Part shown: positions 23,868-31,664 of the stretch, one piece after another | Layout of the letters: every line of letters starts with the position of its first letter | Numbering within the stretch: position 1 is the first letter of the stretch | Origin: an uncultured Opitutia bacterium | GTDB taxonomy: Bacteria > Verrucomicrobiota > Verrucomicrobiia > Opitutales > UBA953 | DNA length: 32,793 bases | Direction of reading: 5' to 3' | Assembly (NCBI GenBank): GCA_903850885.1 | Contig: CAINMU010000105.1 | Location: 1-32,793, forward strand | Notes under the pieces: generated by a model | Databases searched by the model: none | The model's input: the letters and a program-made list of their open reading frames with translations, nothing else | Told to the model about the DNA's origin: nothing | Position numbers and translations under genes: made by a program

Positions 23868-24584
23868 ATGCGACCCTCTCTCTGGTTCTCGTGCTTACTC
23901 GCCCTCACCGCGCTCGCGGCTGACGCAACCAAGCCTCATATCCCGCTCGCCCAGCAGCCGCTGCGCATGGCCAAGGATATCGCTGCCTTCGAAGCCGCCG
24001 ATAAGGCCAACCCGCCGCCCCAGCACGCCCTGCTCTTCTCCGGCGCCAGTACGCTACGCATGTGGAAAAATGTCGGCGAGGAGATGAAGCCCTACCCGGT
24101 GATCAACCGCGGCTTCGGCGGTTCGTACACCACCGAAGTCCTCGGCTACATGGATCGCATCACGCTGCCGTATCACCCGCGCGTCGTTGTGTTCCAATGC
24201 GGTGGCAACGATGTGAATGCCGGCGACGAGCCGGCCGCACCTATCGCTCGCATCCGCGAATACCTTGCACGCGTCCGCAAAGAGAATCCCGATTGCGCCT
24301 TCGTTTTCATGGCCACCACCCGGGCACCTTCCCGCAAGGCGAAGTGGGATCTCCTGGACGACTTTAACCGCCAGCTCAAAAAATTGTGTCAGGAAGGAAA
24401 GAATCTTTGGTACTTGGACATCAACACCGCCCTCAACCTGCCGAACGGCGAAGGCAAGCCAGGGCACTACTTGAAGGACAATCTCCATCCCGATGTCGAC
24501 GGGTATAAAGCCATCGCCGGAGTGCTGAAGCCGGCCGTCGACGCCGCCTGGAAGGCGACGGAAGCAGCCTATACCGGGAAATAA
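23868..24584 (+). CDS. Secreted SGNH/GDSL hydrolase, copy 2 (tandem paralogue)
   Basis: A 238-residue paralogue of the preceding gene with the same length, signal peptide (MRPSLWFSCLLALTALAADA) and motif order: Ser61 in LLFSGAST, INRGFGGS, Asn114 in QCGGNDVNAGD and Asp204/His207 in KDNLHPDVDGY. The two proteins share long identical blocks such as YMDRITLPYHPRV and KANPPPQH, clear evidence of tandem duplication. Differences concentrate in the linker after the signal peptide and in the region around residues 115-125, which may alter substrate preference. The 10-bp spacing suggests one transcript. A REP-like palindrome starts 16 bp after the stop. Confidence 0.88.
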   Translation: MRPSLWFSCLLALTALAADATKPHIPLAQQPLRMAKDIAAFEAADKANPPPQHALLFSGASTLRMWKNVGEEMKPYPVINRGFGGSYTTEVLGYMDRITLPYHPRVVVFQCGGNDVNAGDEPAAPIARIREYLARVRKENPDCAFVFMATTRAPSRKAKWDLLDDFNRQLKKLCQEGKNLWYLDINTALNLPNGEGKPGHYLKDNLHPDVDGYKAIAGVLKPAVDAAWKATEAAYTGK

Positions 24585-24599
24585 GGTGTCAGCGCCTGG

Positions 24600-24653
24600 G
24601 TAGGGTTGAGCGCCCTCGCTCAACCGCGGCTGACCAAGGGTGGTCAGCCCTAC
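24600..24653 (+). repeat. REP-like double palindrome, family A, copy 1
   Basis: A 54-nt element of two adjacent perfect 9-bp hairpins, GGTTGAGCG/CGCTCAACC (loop CCCT) and GGCTGACCA/TGGTCAGCC (loop AGGG). An outer GTAG/CTAC pair makes a three-way-junction shape. The loops are complementary to each other. A second copy at 27565-27618 differs at only two positions, and a half copy in reverse orientation lies at 25979-25999. Confidence 0.85.
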
Positions 24654-24743
24654 CTATCCGAGGCAGGTCGGCCTAAGACGGAATTTTTACCCATACTCCA
24701 TCCTCGATACTCGGCCACGAGTCGTTGATGCTCTGGCCGCTCG

Positions 24744-25979
24744 ATGCACGAACCTTCCGCCACTCCTAACGCCTCCGAGCGTTTTCCGAACGGTCCTTTC
24801 GTCCGCTATATGTTCGGCGAAGGGATTTCGATGACTGGTACCTGGATGCAAGCCATGGCACAGGGCTGGGTGATGGCCAGCCTCACAGGCAGCAGTCTGG
24901 CTATCGCCGCAGTCAATTTTGCCGGCGGCCTGCCGATGTTAATCCTCTTCCGTATCGGGGGCATGTATGCCGATAAATACGACAAGCGCTTCATCCTCCA
25001 AGCCTGCCAGCTCGCGCAGATTACCTTCGCTGTCGTGATGGGTACACTGATCGCGCAGCACCAGCTCCAGATGTGGCATGTGATTGTGTGCGCGACTCTG
25101 CTGGGCGTCTCCAGTTCTTTTGAGATGCCCGCCGCCGCCGCCATTGTCCCCGAACTCGTCGGCAAAGAACACGTCGCTCGCGCCATCGCCGTCGACCGCG
25201 CCGTCTTCCACGGCACCCGCCTCGTCGGACCGGCCATCGCCGGCTTCCTGGTCGGCTCACTCGGCGCCGAATGGGCCTTCTATATCAATGCGGTCTCTTT
25301 CCTCGCTCTCATGATCGCACTGGCGACTCTGCCTCCGCGCCCCAAAGGCACGCAGGAGCAGGAAGAGAAACGCCAAGGCGGCATGGGCGCGGGATTCCAG
25401 CATCTCCGGAACGACCCCACCAGTTTCGCCATGGTGACCCTACTGGCGACCAACACCCTCTTCGTCTTCCCGACGATGATCATGCTGCTACCAATCTACG
25501 GCCAACACATCCTCAAGCTCGACCCCCAGCACATGGGACTGCTGATGTTCAGCTCCGGGATCGGTTCGGTGATTGGCTCGGTCGGGATCATGTTCCTTCC
25601 GCGCTCGGCGCGGCAGACGGTCATTGCGATGACGATGGTAATCATCTGCGGGGCACTCATCAGCCTGAGCAAAGCTGACGTCTTTCTCTGGGCGGCCTGT
25701 ACACTCACCTGTCTGGCTTTCGGCGTCTCAACCCTGGTCGGGCTTGCTAATACCATCGTGCAGGAACGTTCGCCGGAAGAAATCCGCGGACGCGTCTCTG
25801 CCATCGCCGGACTGAGCTTCTTCGGCTTCCTACCCTTTGCGGGACTTATCATGGGCTGGTTTGCGGATCATTTCGGCGTTCGCCCGGTGCTCTTCAGTTC
25901 CGCCTGCGCCTACGCGGTCATCGGCTGCATCGTCATCGTATGGGGACGCCGCGGGATGAACCGGGAAGCGTCGACCTAA
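24744..25979 (+). CDS. MFS transporter (EntS/MFS_3-like exporter)
   Basis: A 411-residue protein with 12 predicted membrane helices. The N-terminal motif FGEGISMTGTWMQAMAQGWVMASLTGSSLAIAAV is typical of the MFS_3 / EntS group, which exports siderophores or drugs. MFS motif A between helices 2 and 3 reads GGMYADKYDKRF. Further family landmarks are SSSFEMPAAAAIVPELVGKEHVARAIAVD, HGTRLVGPAIAGFLVG, and the second-half TIVQERSPEEIRGRVSAI. Cargo cannot be inferred. It lies alone between a family A palindrome (upstream) and a half copy that touches its stop codon. The start at 24744 (MHEPSATPN) is the first ATG, and a start a few codons later is possible. Confidence 0.9.
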   Translation: MHEPSATPNASERFPNGPFVRYMFGEGISMTGTWMQAMAQGWVMASLTGSSLAIAAVNFAGGLPMLILFRIGGMYADKYDKRFILQACQLAQITFAVVMGTLIAQHQLQMWHVIVCATLLGVSSSFEMPAAAAIVPELVGKEHVARAIAVDRAVFHGTRLVGPAIAGFLVGSLGAEWAFYINAVSFLALMIALATLPPRPKGTQEQEEKRQGGMGAGFQHLRNDPTSFAMVTLLATNTLFVFPTMIMLLPIYGQHILKLDPQHMGLLMFSSGIGSVIGSVGIMFLPRSARQTVIAMTMVIICGALISLSKADVFLWAACTLTCLAFGVSTLVGLANTIVQERSPEEIRGRVSAIAGLSFFGFLPFAGLIMGWFADHFGVRPVLFSSACAYAVIGCIVIVWGRRGMNREAST

Positions 25980-26036
25980 GCGAGGGCGCACAACCCTACG
26001 CAATACAACTAGGGCAGCACGCGGTGCTGCCCCTAC
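25979..26036 (-). repeat. Composite REP-like region: half family A plus family B palindrome
   Basis: 25979-25999 is the reverse complement of the first half of family A (one mismatch) and begins within the MFS stop codon. 26011-26036 is a 26-nt family B element (AGGGCAGCAC, then GCG, then GTGCTGCCC and CTAC) that is identical, in reverse complement, to 27528-27553. Both may also serve as transcription terminators. Confidence 0.8.
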
Positions 26037-26067
26037 CCTATTTCTCGCGAACCTGCTCGCCTAAAAG

Positions 26068-26142
26068 TGGTGCTCCCGTTGGGAGTCGAACCCAAATCGC
26101 CGGCTTCGGAGGCCAGCATTCTATCCATTGAAATACGAGAGC
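26068..26142 (-). tRNA. tRNA-Arg (anticodon CCG)
   Basis: A 75-nt minus-strand tRNA including an encoded 3' CCA. The acceptor GCTCTCG/CGGGAGC contains one U-G pair, the anticodon loop CTCCGAA gives CCG at 34-36, and the T arm is TTGGG/TTCGACT/CCCAA. The D stem (TTTC/GAAT) is weak but foldable. It reads CGG. Confidence 0.93.
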
Positions 26143-26210
26143 GTGAAGCAGTTAAAATCCCGTGAATTGATATTTAGTCAATCCTTCCCGAGTGGCGAAG
26201 CGGGCCGGCT

Positions 26211-27503
26211 TTATTTTTTCGTTAAAACCCGATCCGCGAAATTGAGGGTGTTTTGCCAGTCTTCCGCATTGATATCATGCTTACCCGGACGCACGTGGTA
26301 GCCGATGGTCTGCCCGATAGGTTGGCTGATTTTAGGATAATCCTTCGTCCCCAAGCCCGGCAGGCCCAAGACATGGTAGACGGGATCGGCATGCACGGCT
26401 CCTAGAAATTCACCGAGCGGATCAGCCCACAGGTCTTCGGCGGCACTGGCGACGTAAAGCGGACGCGGCGCCACGAGCGCCAACAAATAATGCTGATCGA
26501 GCGGCATCAGTTCCTCTTTTTCCGAGTAGGTTTCATAGCGCGCCGTGAACCAATACGGAAACCCTTTGCCTTTATAGTGCCCGGAGATGACGCCCACGGT
26601 CTCGCCGAAAATCCGCTTGCCGAGAGCGGCGCCACCGCAACCGGAATCATTGGATATAACTAAAGCGAATCGCGTATCCTGCGCGCCCGCCCAGAGCGAA
26701 GCTTTACCCAAACGCGAATGTCCAATGACGGCGACCCGCTTCGCATCGACCAAGGGATTTTTCTCCAACGCATCGAGCGTGCGCGAGAGGCCCCAGGCCC
26801 AAGCGCCGATGCAACCCCATTGACCATCGGCCCATTGCGTCTGCGTGCCCTGCGGCGAGAGCGCCGCCCGGTACGATTCCTTCCAGCCTGCCGGATGGTC
26901 GGGCTCGAAATCTCCATCATAGACGGTCGCCATGCCATAACCCCGGGCGATAATCATCTCCAGTTGCCAACGCGCCGCCTGGGCTCCGCGACTCGCCTCC
27001 GTGGCGCGATTGGCCTTGTCGACCGTCGTCCATTGCTTGGAAACCCAAGTCGACGGCAAGAAAACCGCGGCATCCGCCACCGTCGTGTGATTGCCTCCGA
27101 AGTTCAGCCCCAAGAACACCGGAGCCGGCCCCTTAATGCCGTTGGGCGTATAGAGTAGCAGGTCGAAGGCCGGCCCCTTCTTACCGATGGGCCAGACTTT
27201 CCATTGCGACCGCGTGGCCTTTCCGCCCAGGGCCTGCTTATCCTCTTCCCGCACCTCAATCACCCTCTCGGCCTGCGCCGCTTGGGTATTCGGCGTGCGT
27301 CCGAAAATATTTTCTTCCACCAGTTTCATCACTTCCGGACGCCGCACGGATTCCCACGTTTTCGCATCGGTGACTTTTCTGCCATCGGCGCAGATTAGCG
27401 GATCAGGCAAAATATACGGCGGTACTTTCGCCTCCTCGAGGATCGTAGCCGGAATCGCGGCCAACATGAGCAGGGGTAAGAGCATGGTGCGACTATGGGC
27501 CAT
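26211..27503 (-). CDS. Secreted glucuronoyl esterase (CE15 family)
   Basis: A 430-residue exported alpha/beta hydrolase. An N-terminal signal segment (MLLPLLMLAAIPATILEEAK) may start at 27503 or at the ATG at 27485. The catalytic Ser263 lies in VIGHSRLGKASLWAGAQDTRF, followed by the bacterial CE15 signature SNDSGCGGAALGKRIFGETV and the catalytic His409 in RPGKHDINAEDW. CE15 enzymes cleave ester links between lignin and glucuronic acid side chains of xylan. Where fungal enzymes have Glu in the 'E-S-G' position this protein has Asp (N-D-S-G), and the acid may come from elsewhere, as reported for some bacterial members. It stands with tRNA-Arg between two inverted family B palindromes. This and the SGNH hydrolases suggest plant-polysaccharide or algal-polysaccharide use. 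Confidence 0.88.
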   Translation of the reverse strand: MAHSRTMLLPLLMLAAIPATILEEAKVPPYILPDPLICADGRKVTDAKTWESVRRPEVMKLVEENIFGRTPNTQAAQAERVIEVREEDKQALGGKATRSQWKVWPIGKKGPAFDLLLYTPNGIKGPAPVFLGLNFGGNHTTVADAAVFLPSTWVSKQWTTVDKANRATEASRGAQAARWQLEMIIARGYGMATVYDGDFEPDHPAGWKESYRAALSPQGTQTQWADGQWGCIGAWAWGLSRTLDALEKNPLVDAKRVAVIGHSRLGKASLWAGAQDTRFALVISNDSGCGGAALGKRIFGETVGVISGHYKGKGFPYWFTARYETYSEKEELMPLDQHYLLALVAPRPLYVASAAEDLWADPLGEFLGAVHADPVYHVLGLPGLGTKDYPKISQPIGQTIGYHVRPGKHDINAEDWQNTLNFADRVLTKK

Positions 27504-27527
27504 CGTCTTCGAGGGGGCAAGACAGAG

Positions 27528-27553
27528 GTAGGGGCAGCACCGCGTGCTGCCCT
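27528..27553 (+). repeat. REP-like palindrome, family B, copy 2
   Basis: A 26-nt element identical to the reverse complement of 26011-26036. It is built on the perfect stem GGGCAGCAC/GTGCTGCCC with a three-base loop CGC. It lies 24 bp before the CE15 start codon, in inverted orientation relative to the other copy. Confidence 0.82.
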
Positions 27554-27564
27554 CGTTGCATCAG

Positions 27565-27618
27565 GTAGGGTTGAGCGCCCTCGCTCAACCACGGCTGACC
27601 AAGGATGGTCAGCCCTAC
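27565..27618 (+). repeat. REP-like double palindrome, family A, copy 2
   Basis: Differs from the copy at 24600-24653 at two of 54 positions, with both 9-bp stems intact. The outer stem is extended here (AGGTAGGG at 27563 and CCCTACCT ending at 27620). Its second loop is AGGA instead of AGGG. It lies 11 bp after the family B copy. Confidence 0.85.
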
Positions 27619-27641
27619 CTTGAGACAAAACTCAAAGGGAA

Positions 27642-27700
27642 ACCGGAGACCGGATAGTTAGCTGGGGCACATGACCGCAGCATAAATTCCGGTCTCCGGT
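27642..27700. repeat. Inverted repeat in the CE15-folA gap
   Basis: A perfect 13-bp inverted repeat (ACCGGAGACCGGA at 27642-27654, TCCGGTCTCCGGT at 27688-27700), extended imperfectly by AAAGGGA and TCTCCCCTTT on the outside, around a 33-bp centre. No ORF is present. It could be another decayed repeat element or a terminator region for folA. Confidence 0.6.
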
Positions 27701-27732
27701 CTCCCCTTTCTTAGCCGCCCGTGCCCACGTGT

Positions 27733-27810
27733 CACCATGCCCACGTGCCCCCTCGCGGCTTCAGCCGCGCCCTGCTTCGCAGCAGTTCACCATGCCCACT
27801 TGCCCCCTCG
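27733..27810 (+). repeat. Direct repeat pair with a palindrome between
   Basis: Two 23-bp direct repeats (27733-27755 and 27788-27810, each beginning CACCATGCCCAC) differ at one base and are 55 bp apart. Between them is a 7-bp stem CGCGGCT/AGCCGCG. This completes the 323-bp gene-free stretch between the CE15 and folA genes, which is made almost entirely of repeats. Confidence 0.6.
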
Positions 27811-27826
27811 TTGGAAGTTTTGGCGT

Positions 27827-28318
27827 TTATCGTTCCCAAACTTCAAACGCATACCCCAAGCCATCCTGCATACCCTTCTTCGACGAAACGAGCTTGGTGA
27901 AAGTGTGCTGCCAATCGGCGGGGAAGAAACGGTCGCCATCGAAATCGCGGTCGATGCGCGTGATGAGCAAGCGTTCACAAAGCGGTAGCCCCTCGGCGTA
28001 GATCCGCTCTCCCCCCGTGATCCAAACCGGGCCCGGCCAAGGCATCGCCTGGGCGAGAGCCAAGGCTTCCGTCAGATCGGCGGCCTTGGCCGCGCCCGGG
28101 AATTGCTTCCCCGCATCGCGCGAAACCACCACGGTCCCCCGCCCCGGCAAAGCCTTTCCTAATTCGGCATAGCAAGCAGGGCCCTCGATCATGACCCCAT
28201 CCTGGGTCTGCGACATAAACCAAGCCAAGTCCTCGGGGAGATGCCAAGGCAGACGCCCTTCGACGCCAATCACCCCGTTTTGGGCGACGGCAACGATGCA
28301 CTGGACGGGCTTAGCCAC
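27827..28318 (-). CDS. folA: Dihydrofolate reductase
   Basis: A 163-residue enzyme that reduces dihydrofolate to tetrahydrofolate with NADPH. The characteristic N-terminus IVAVAQNGVIGVEGRLPWHLPEDLAWF contains the Met20-loop equivalent and the catalytic acid (PEDL). The nucleotide-binding parts are GRGTVVVSRD and VWITGGERIYAEGLPLCERLLITRID, and the end shows the usual beta strands (GYAFEVWER). It starts with GTG at 28318, and no better ATG precedes the MAKPVQCIVAV segment. It is divergent from the PpiD-like gene (95 bp between starts). Confidence 0.95.
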   Translation of the reverse strand: MAKPVQCIVAVAQNGVIGVEGRLPWHLPEDLAWFMSQTQDGVMIEGPACYAELGKALPGRGTVVVSRDAGKQFPGAAKAADLTEALALAQAMPWPGPVWITGGERIYAEGLPLCERLLITRIDRDFDGDRFFPADWQHTFTKLVSSKKGMQDGLGYAFEVWER

Positions 28319-28413
28319 GGCAAAAGGGATAAAAGGAAGCCTCCCAAGCGCAAGCGCAAGGGCACCCCCTCCGACTGATTGACAGCCGCCAAAGGGCTTG
28401 GCAAGTTGGCGGG

Positions 28414-30015
28414 ATGATTACTTGGCTGCAGAACGCCACCGGCAAACACCATCGTCTGATCTTCGGCTTCTTGCTGGTGATCATCGTGGTCTCCTTCGTC
28501 TTTTACGGTTTTGCCGGTCGCGGCGCCCTCAAAGGCTCGGGGTCCTACATGTACCTGGGCGTCGACCTTAACGACCCCTCCATCCGCCTCCGCCATCGCG
28601 ATGCCCAGTTCTTCGCGAACATGACCGGTCAACGCATGGACAACGTCAGTCTCCAACAGCGCGTCGCCGAACTCAGCTTGGCCAATTCCCTGAATATTCC
28701 CGATCCCTCCGAAGCCGAAATCCGCAAAATCGCCAAAGACGCCACGATGCCTCCGGACGCTAAAGCCGAAGGTGATACGCTCGGTAAATTCATCGATTTC
28801 GCCTCCAAGCAGTTAAACGCCTCGGATCTGGAAACCCGCGCCCGCTTCGAGTCCTTCATCAAGGACACTTGGCGCATCAACAAGGCGATGACGATTCTCT
28901 CCGGTGGCGGTCACGCCACGGCAGCCCAAGTCAAACGCATCCTGGATCGCGAACGCGCCAAATGGACGGTAGACGCCGCCACACTCCCAGCGGCCAATTT
29001 CAAAGCCACGATTGCCGACGATGAAGCCAAGGCCAAAGCCTCTTTTGAAGCCAATAAAGAAACTTACCGCTTGCCCGCTAAAGTCGAAGTCAGCGTCGTG
29101 ACCATCACGGACGTCGCGGCTGACACGTCCCCAGTTTCGGACGATGAGGTGGTCACTTTCGGCTATAATGTTGCCGAGAAATTTAAATTCGAGACCGGTA
29201 AGGTGAAGGAACAAGCCTTGGCTCGCCGAGGTGAGATCGAGAAATTAATCCGGGCCGAACGCGCGGTCACCAACCTCGCTGGTTTGATTTCCGACGAGCT
29301 CTCCGAGAAATTCGCCGTAGATGCGATTAAGGCCGATAATCAAGGGTTTAATGCTTGGCTCAAGGCCAAGAAGGCGACCCTCACCGCTCTCCCAGCCTAC
29401 GACGCCGGCAGCCCTCCGGTGAACGACAAAGTGCCCGCCGAAGCTTTGCGAGCCGGCGGCGATCTCACCGAAAAAGAATGGCGCACCGACGTCTACCGTA
29501 CCGAACAAGGCGCCGTCTTCGTTCTACTCAACAAGCGCGCCGAATCACGCTTGCCCGAATTTGCCGAAGTCAAGGCTCTGGCCTTGAGCAACTGGAAAGC
29601 CACGGAACGTTCTCGCCTGCTGACCGAGGAAGTTGGCCGTCTGAACAAAGCCCTGCTCGCCGACCAGGCCGCTGGCAAAAGCTTCACGGAGAGCGCCAAG
29701 GCCCTCGGCCTGACCGTTTCCTCGCCCGCCGCCTTCACCGCTTTCACCGTACCTGAAAACCTCACGGGCGTGACCGAGAACACCGGCCAACTCATCGAAG
29801 TCGCCGGTGTCGGAAAAATCACCGCACCCATCCGGACGCGCAATGGCGATTATGTCTTCTTGCGCCCCGCTAAATCCGAAGTCCCTAAAGATGACTCCAC
29901 GGCCGAAGAAACTAAATTGTTCGTCCAACGTATTTCCGGTCGTAACGCTTATTTCACTTCGATGGGGCTCATCCAAGATCTGACCGCCCCGCCGGAACCT
30001 GAAGCCGCCAAATAA
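28414..30015 (+). CDS. Membrane-anchored PpiD/SurA-like periplasmic chaperone
   Basis: A 533-residue protein with a single N-terminal membrane anchor (LIFGFLLVIIVVSFVFYGFAG, about residues 15-35) and a large periplasmic part. That topology and the SurA-N-like segment with helix-rich sequence (SLQQRVAELSLANSLNIPD, then the SEAEIRKIAKD region) match PpiD, which helps outer-membrane and secreted proteins fold. A later part (AEALRAGGDLTEKEWRTDVYRTEQGAVFVLLNKRAES) looks like parvulin-linked sequence, but a clear catalytic rotamase domain is not visible, so prolyl-isomerase activity is doubtful. The protein is Lys/Glu/Ala-rich with probable coiled segments. It ends before a strong terminator. Confidence 0.75.
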   Translation: MITWLQNATGKHHRLIFGFLLVIIVVSFVFYGFAGRGALKGSGSYMYLGVDLNDPSIRLRHRDAQFFANMTGQRMDNVSLQQRVAELSLANSLNIPDPSEAEIRKIAKDATMPPDAKAEGDTLGKFIDFASKQLNASDLETRARFESFIKDTWRINKAMTILSGGGHATAAQVKRILDRERAKWTVDAATLPAANFKATIADDEAKAKASFEANKETYRLPAKVEVSVVTITDVAADTSPVSDDEVVTFGYNVAEKFKFETGKVKEQALARRGEIEKLIRAERAVTNLAGLISDELSEKFAVDAIKADNQGFNAWLKAKKATLTALPAYDAGSPPVNDKVPAEALRAGGDLTEKEWRTDVYRTEQGAVFVLLNKRAESRLPEFAEVKALALSNWKATERSRLLTEEVGRLNKALLADQAAGKSFTESAKALGLTVSSPAAFTAFTVPENLTGVTENTGQLIEVAGVGKITAPIRTRNGDYVFLRPAKSEVPKDDSTAEETKLFVQRISGRNAYFTSMGLIQDLTAPPEPEAAK

Positions 30016-30034
30016 ATCCAGGCCGGACGTTCTG

Positions 30035-30060
30035 AAAAGGCGGCACCAGCCGCCTTTTTT
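30035..30060 (+). terminator. Rho-independent terminator after the PpiD-like gene
   Basis: A perfect stem AAAAGGCGGC/GCCGCCTTTT with loop ACCA, followed by extra Ts (through 30060). It lies 19 bp after the stop codon. Confidence 0.93.
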
Positions 30061-30247
30061 ATTCTTATGAATAATCGGCCTTCGCCCGAACCTGGGGGGC
30101 AAGGATGCTTCTCCAGAAAACCGCGGGTCCGCCGAGCTTTCAGGCCCCGCGGACCCTCCCGGCTCTTTTCCGCTTCCCCTCACCCCTTCCCTGCCTCCAA
30201 ATGGCATGACGGAGGCTGATTCCAGCCCACCCCCCTTCTTCTCCCGC

Positions 30248-31612
30248 ATGTCCCAAGTCCGCGTCCGCTTCGCTCCCAGCCCCACCGGCTTCTTCCATAT
30301 CGGAAGCGCCCGAACCGCCTTGTTCAATTGGCTCTACGCCCGGCATACGGGCGGCAAATTCATCCTGCGCATCGAGGATACCGACAAAGAACGTAACTCG
30401 GAAGCGTTCCTGAAGATCATCCTGGATTCGATGCATTGGCTGGGGATGGATTGGGACGAAGGTCCCGGGGTCGGCGGCGATTTTGGTCCTTACTTTCAAT
30501 CTCAACGCACCGAACTTTATCGCGCCAAGCTCAAGGAGTTAGCCGACAAAGGCCGGGCTTACGAAAAAGACGGTGCTTGGTGGCTCCGCCTCGAAGGCGC
30601 CCGTTCCACCGTCTTCGACGACCACCTTAAAAAGGAAATCGAGAAAGTAGAGGCCGCACCGATGGTGCTCGAAGACCTCGTCCGCGGCCGCGTCGAACGC
30701 GCCGAAGATCGCGACTTCGTGCTCTTCCGTTCCAACGGCGAACCGGTCTTCCACTTCGTCAACGTCGTCGATGATATCGAGATGAAGATTACCCACGTGA
30801 TCCGCGGCGAGGATCACCTCTCCAATACGTCGAAGCACCTCGAGATCTTCAAAGCCTTCGGCGTGACTCCGCCCCTCTACGCCCACATTCCGCTGATCCT
30901 CAAGACCGACGGCCCGGGCAAGATGTCCAAGCGCGATCGCGGCGCCCTCATCGAGGAATATCAGCAACGCCGCTACCTACCGGCCGCAGTTCGGAATTAC
31001 CTTTGTCTATTGGGCTGGACGCCCGCCGACGGCAAAGAAGTCATGCCCATCGAAGAGATCGTCCGGCAGTTTGAAATCTCGGCCGTCCACCAATCGAATG
31101 CCCGCTTCGACGAACGCAAGATGTCGCACGTCAACGCCCAGACCTTGCGCCTGTTGCCGCCCGCAGAGTTCGCCGCCGTCGCCCGACCCATCTTGACCGA
31201 GACCGGTGTCGTCCATGCCGATATTTCGGACGCCCGCCTGACCGAGGTCTTGGGCATCGTGCAGGAGAAAGTGGTCTCCGTGGAACACCTGCCGGAGTTC
31301 CTCGCCTTCTTCTTCACGGATAAGTTTAATAAGGACGAAAACGCCTTGGCGAATCTTTCCAAAAAAGGCGGCGATCCGGTGGCCCGCATCCGCGAACTGT
31401 TGCCGACGCTCACCGCCGCCGTCTGGGAGGAAACCGCGCTGGATGCCGCTTTCACCGCCGTCGGTGCGACGCACGGCCGCAAGCCTACCGACTACTTCGC
31501 CCCCGTCCGCTATGCGATTTCGGGTCAAGGCGGCGGTGCGCACCTCCTCGGCGTCCTGCGCGTCCTCGGCCGCGACACTACCCTCGCCCGCCTCCAAGCC
31601 TTCGCCGCCTAA
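30248..31612 (+). CDS. gltX: Glutamate--tRNA ligase
   Basis: A 454-residue class I aminoacyl-tRNA synthetase that charges tRNA-Glu. The HIGH motif is seen in RFAPSPTGFFHIGSARTALFN and the KMSKS motif as GKMSKRDRG (Lys225). Other landmarks are the tRNA-acceptor segment HVIRGEDHLSNTSKH and the EDTDKERN region. Start at MSQVRVRFAPSPTG, since the family begins right at this block. The frame extends 14 codons upstream with unlike sequence. It is slightly shorter than many GluRS, and the Cys cluster used by zinc-containing GluRS is missing. It is followed by glnS, so the genome charges tRNA-Gln directly, provided glnS is complete. Confidence 0.96.
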   Translation: MSQVRVRFAPSPTGFFHIGSARTALFNWLYARHTGGKFILRIEDTDKERNSEAFLKIILDSMHWLGMDWDEGPGVGGDFGPYFQSQRTELYRAKLKELADKGRAYEKDGAWWLRLEGARSTVFDDHLKKEIEKVEAAPMVLEDLVRGRVERAEDRDFVLFRSNGEPVFHFVNVVDDIEMKITHVIRGEDHLSNTSKHLEIFKAFGVTPPLYAHIPLILKTDGPGKMSKRDRGALIEEYQQRRYLPAAVRNYLCLLGWTPADGKEVMPIEEIVRQFEISAVHQSNARFDERKMSHVNAQTLRLLPPAEFAAVARPILTETGVVHADISDARLTEVLGIVQEKVVSVEHLPEFLAFFFTDKFNKDENALANLSKKGGDPVARIRELLPTLTAAVWEETALDAAFTAVGATHGRKPTDYFAPVRYAISGQGGGAHLLGVLRVLGRDTTLARLQAFAA

Positions 31613-31619
31613 TCCCACC

Positions 31620-31664
31620 TTTGCACTTTTGCACAGGCGCTCGCGCCGATTTGCACTTTTGCAC
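31620..31664 (+). repeat. Short direct repeats between gltX and glnS
   Basis: The 15-mer TTTGCACTTTTGCAC occurs at 31620-31634 and 31650-31664, and each copy is itself made of two TTGCAC units. Between them lies GGCGC/GCGCC. This 45-bp element fills most of the 72-bp gap. Confidence 0.7.

Noticed and set aside
24744-27503. Composite transposon carrying the MFS and CE15 genes
   Set aside because: The flanking repeats are short palindromes, with no transposase gene, no long terminal repeats and no target-site duplications visible. They are described as REP-like elements instead.
29545-30327. 260-codon minus-strand ORF across the PpiD-like gene and gltX start
   Set aside because: It crosses a strong terminator and two plus-strand genes, and its Gly/Arg-rich sequence has no domain.
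31007-31618. 203-codon minus-strand ORF opposite gltX
   Set aside because: Antisense to the conserved C-terminal half of glutamyl-tRNA synthetase and lacks any motif.
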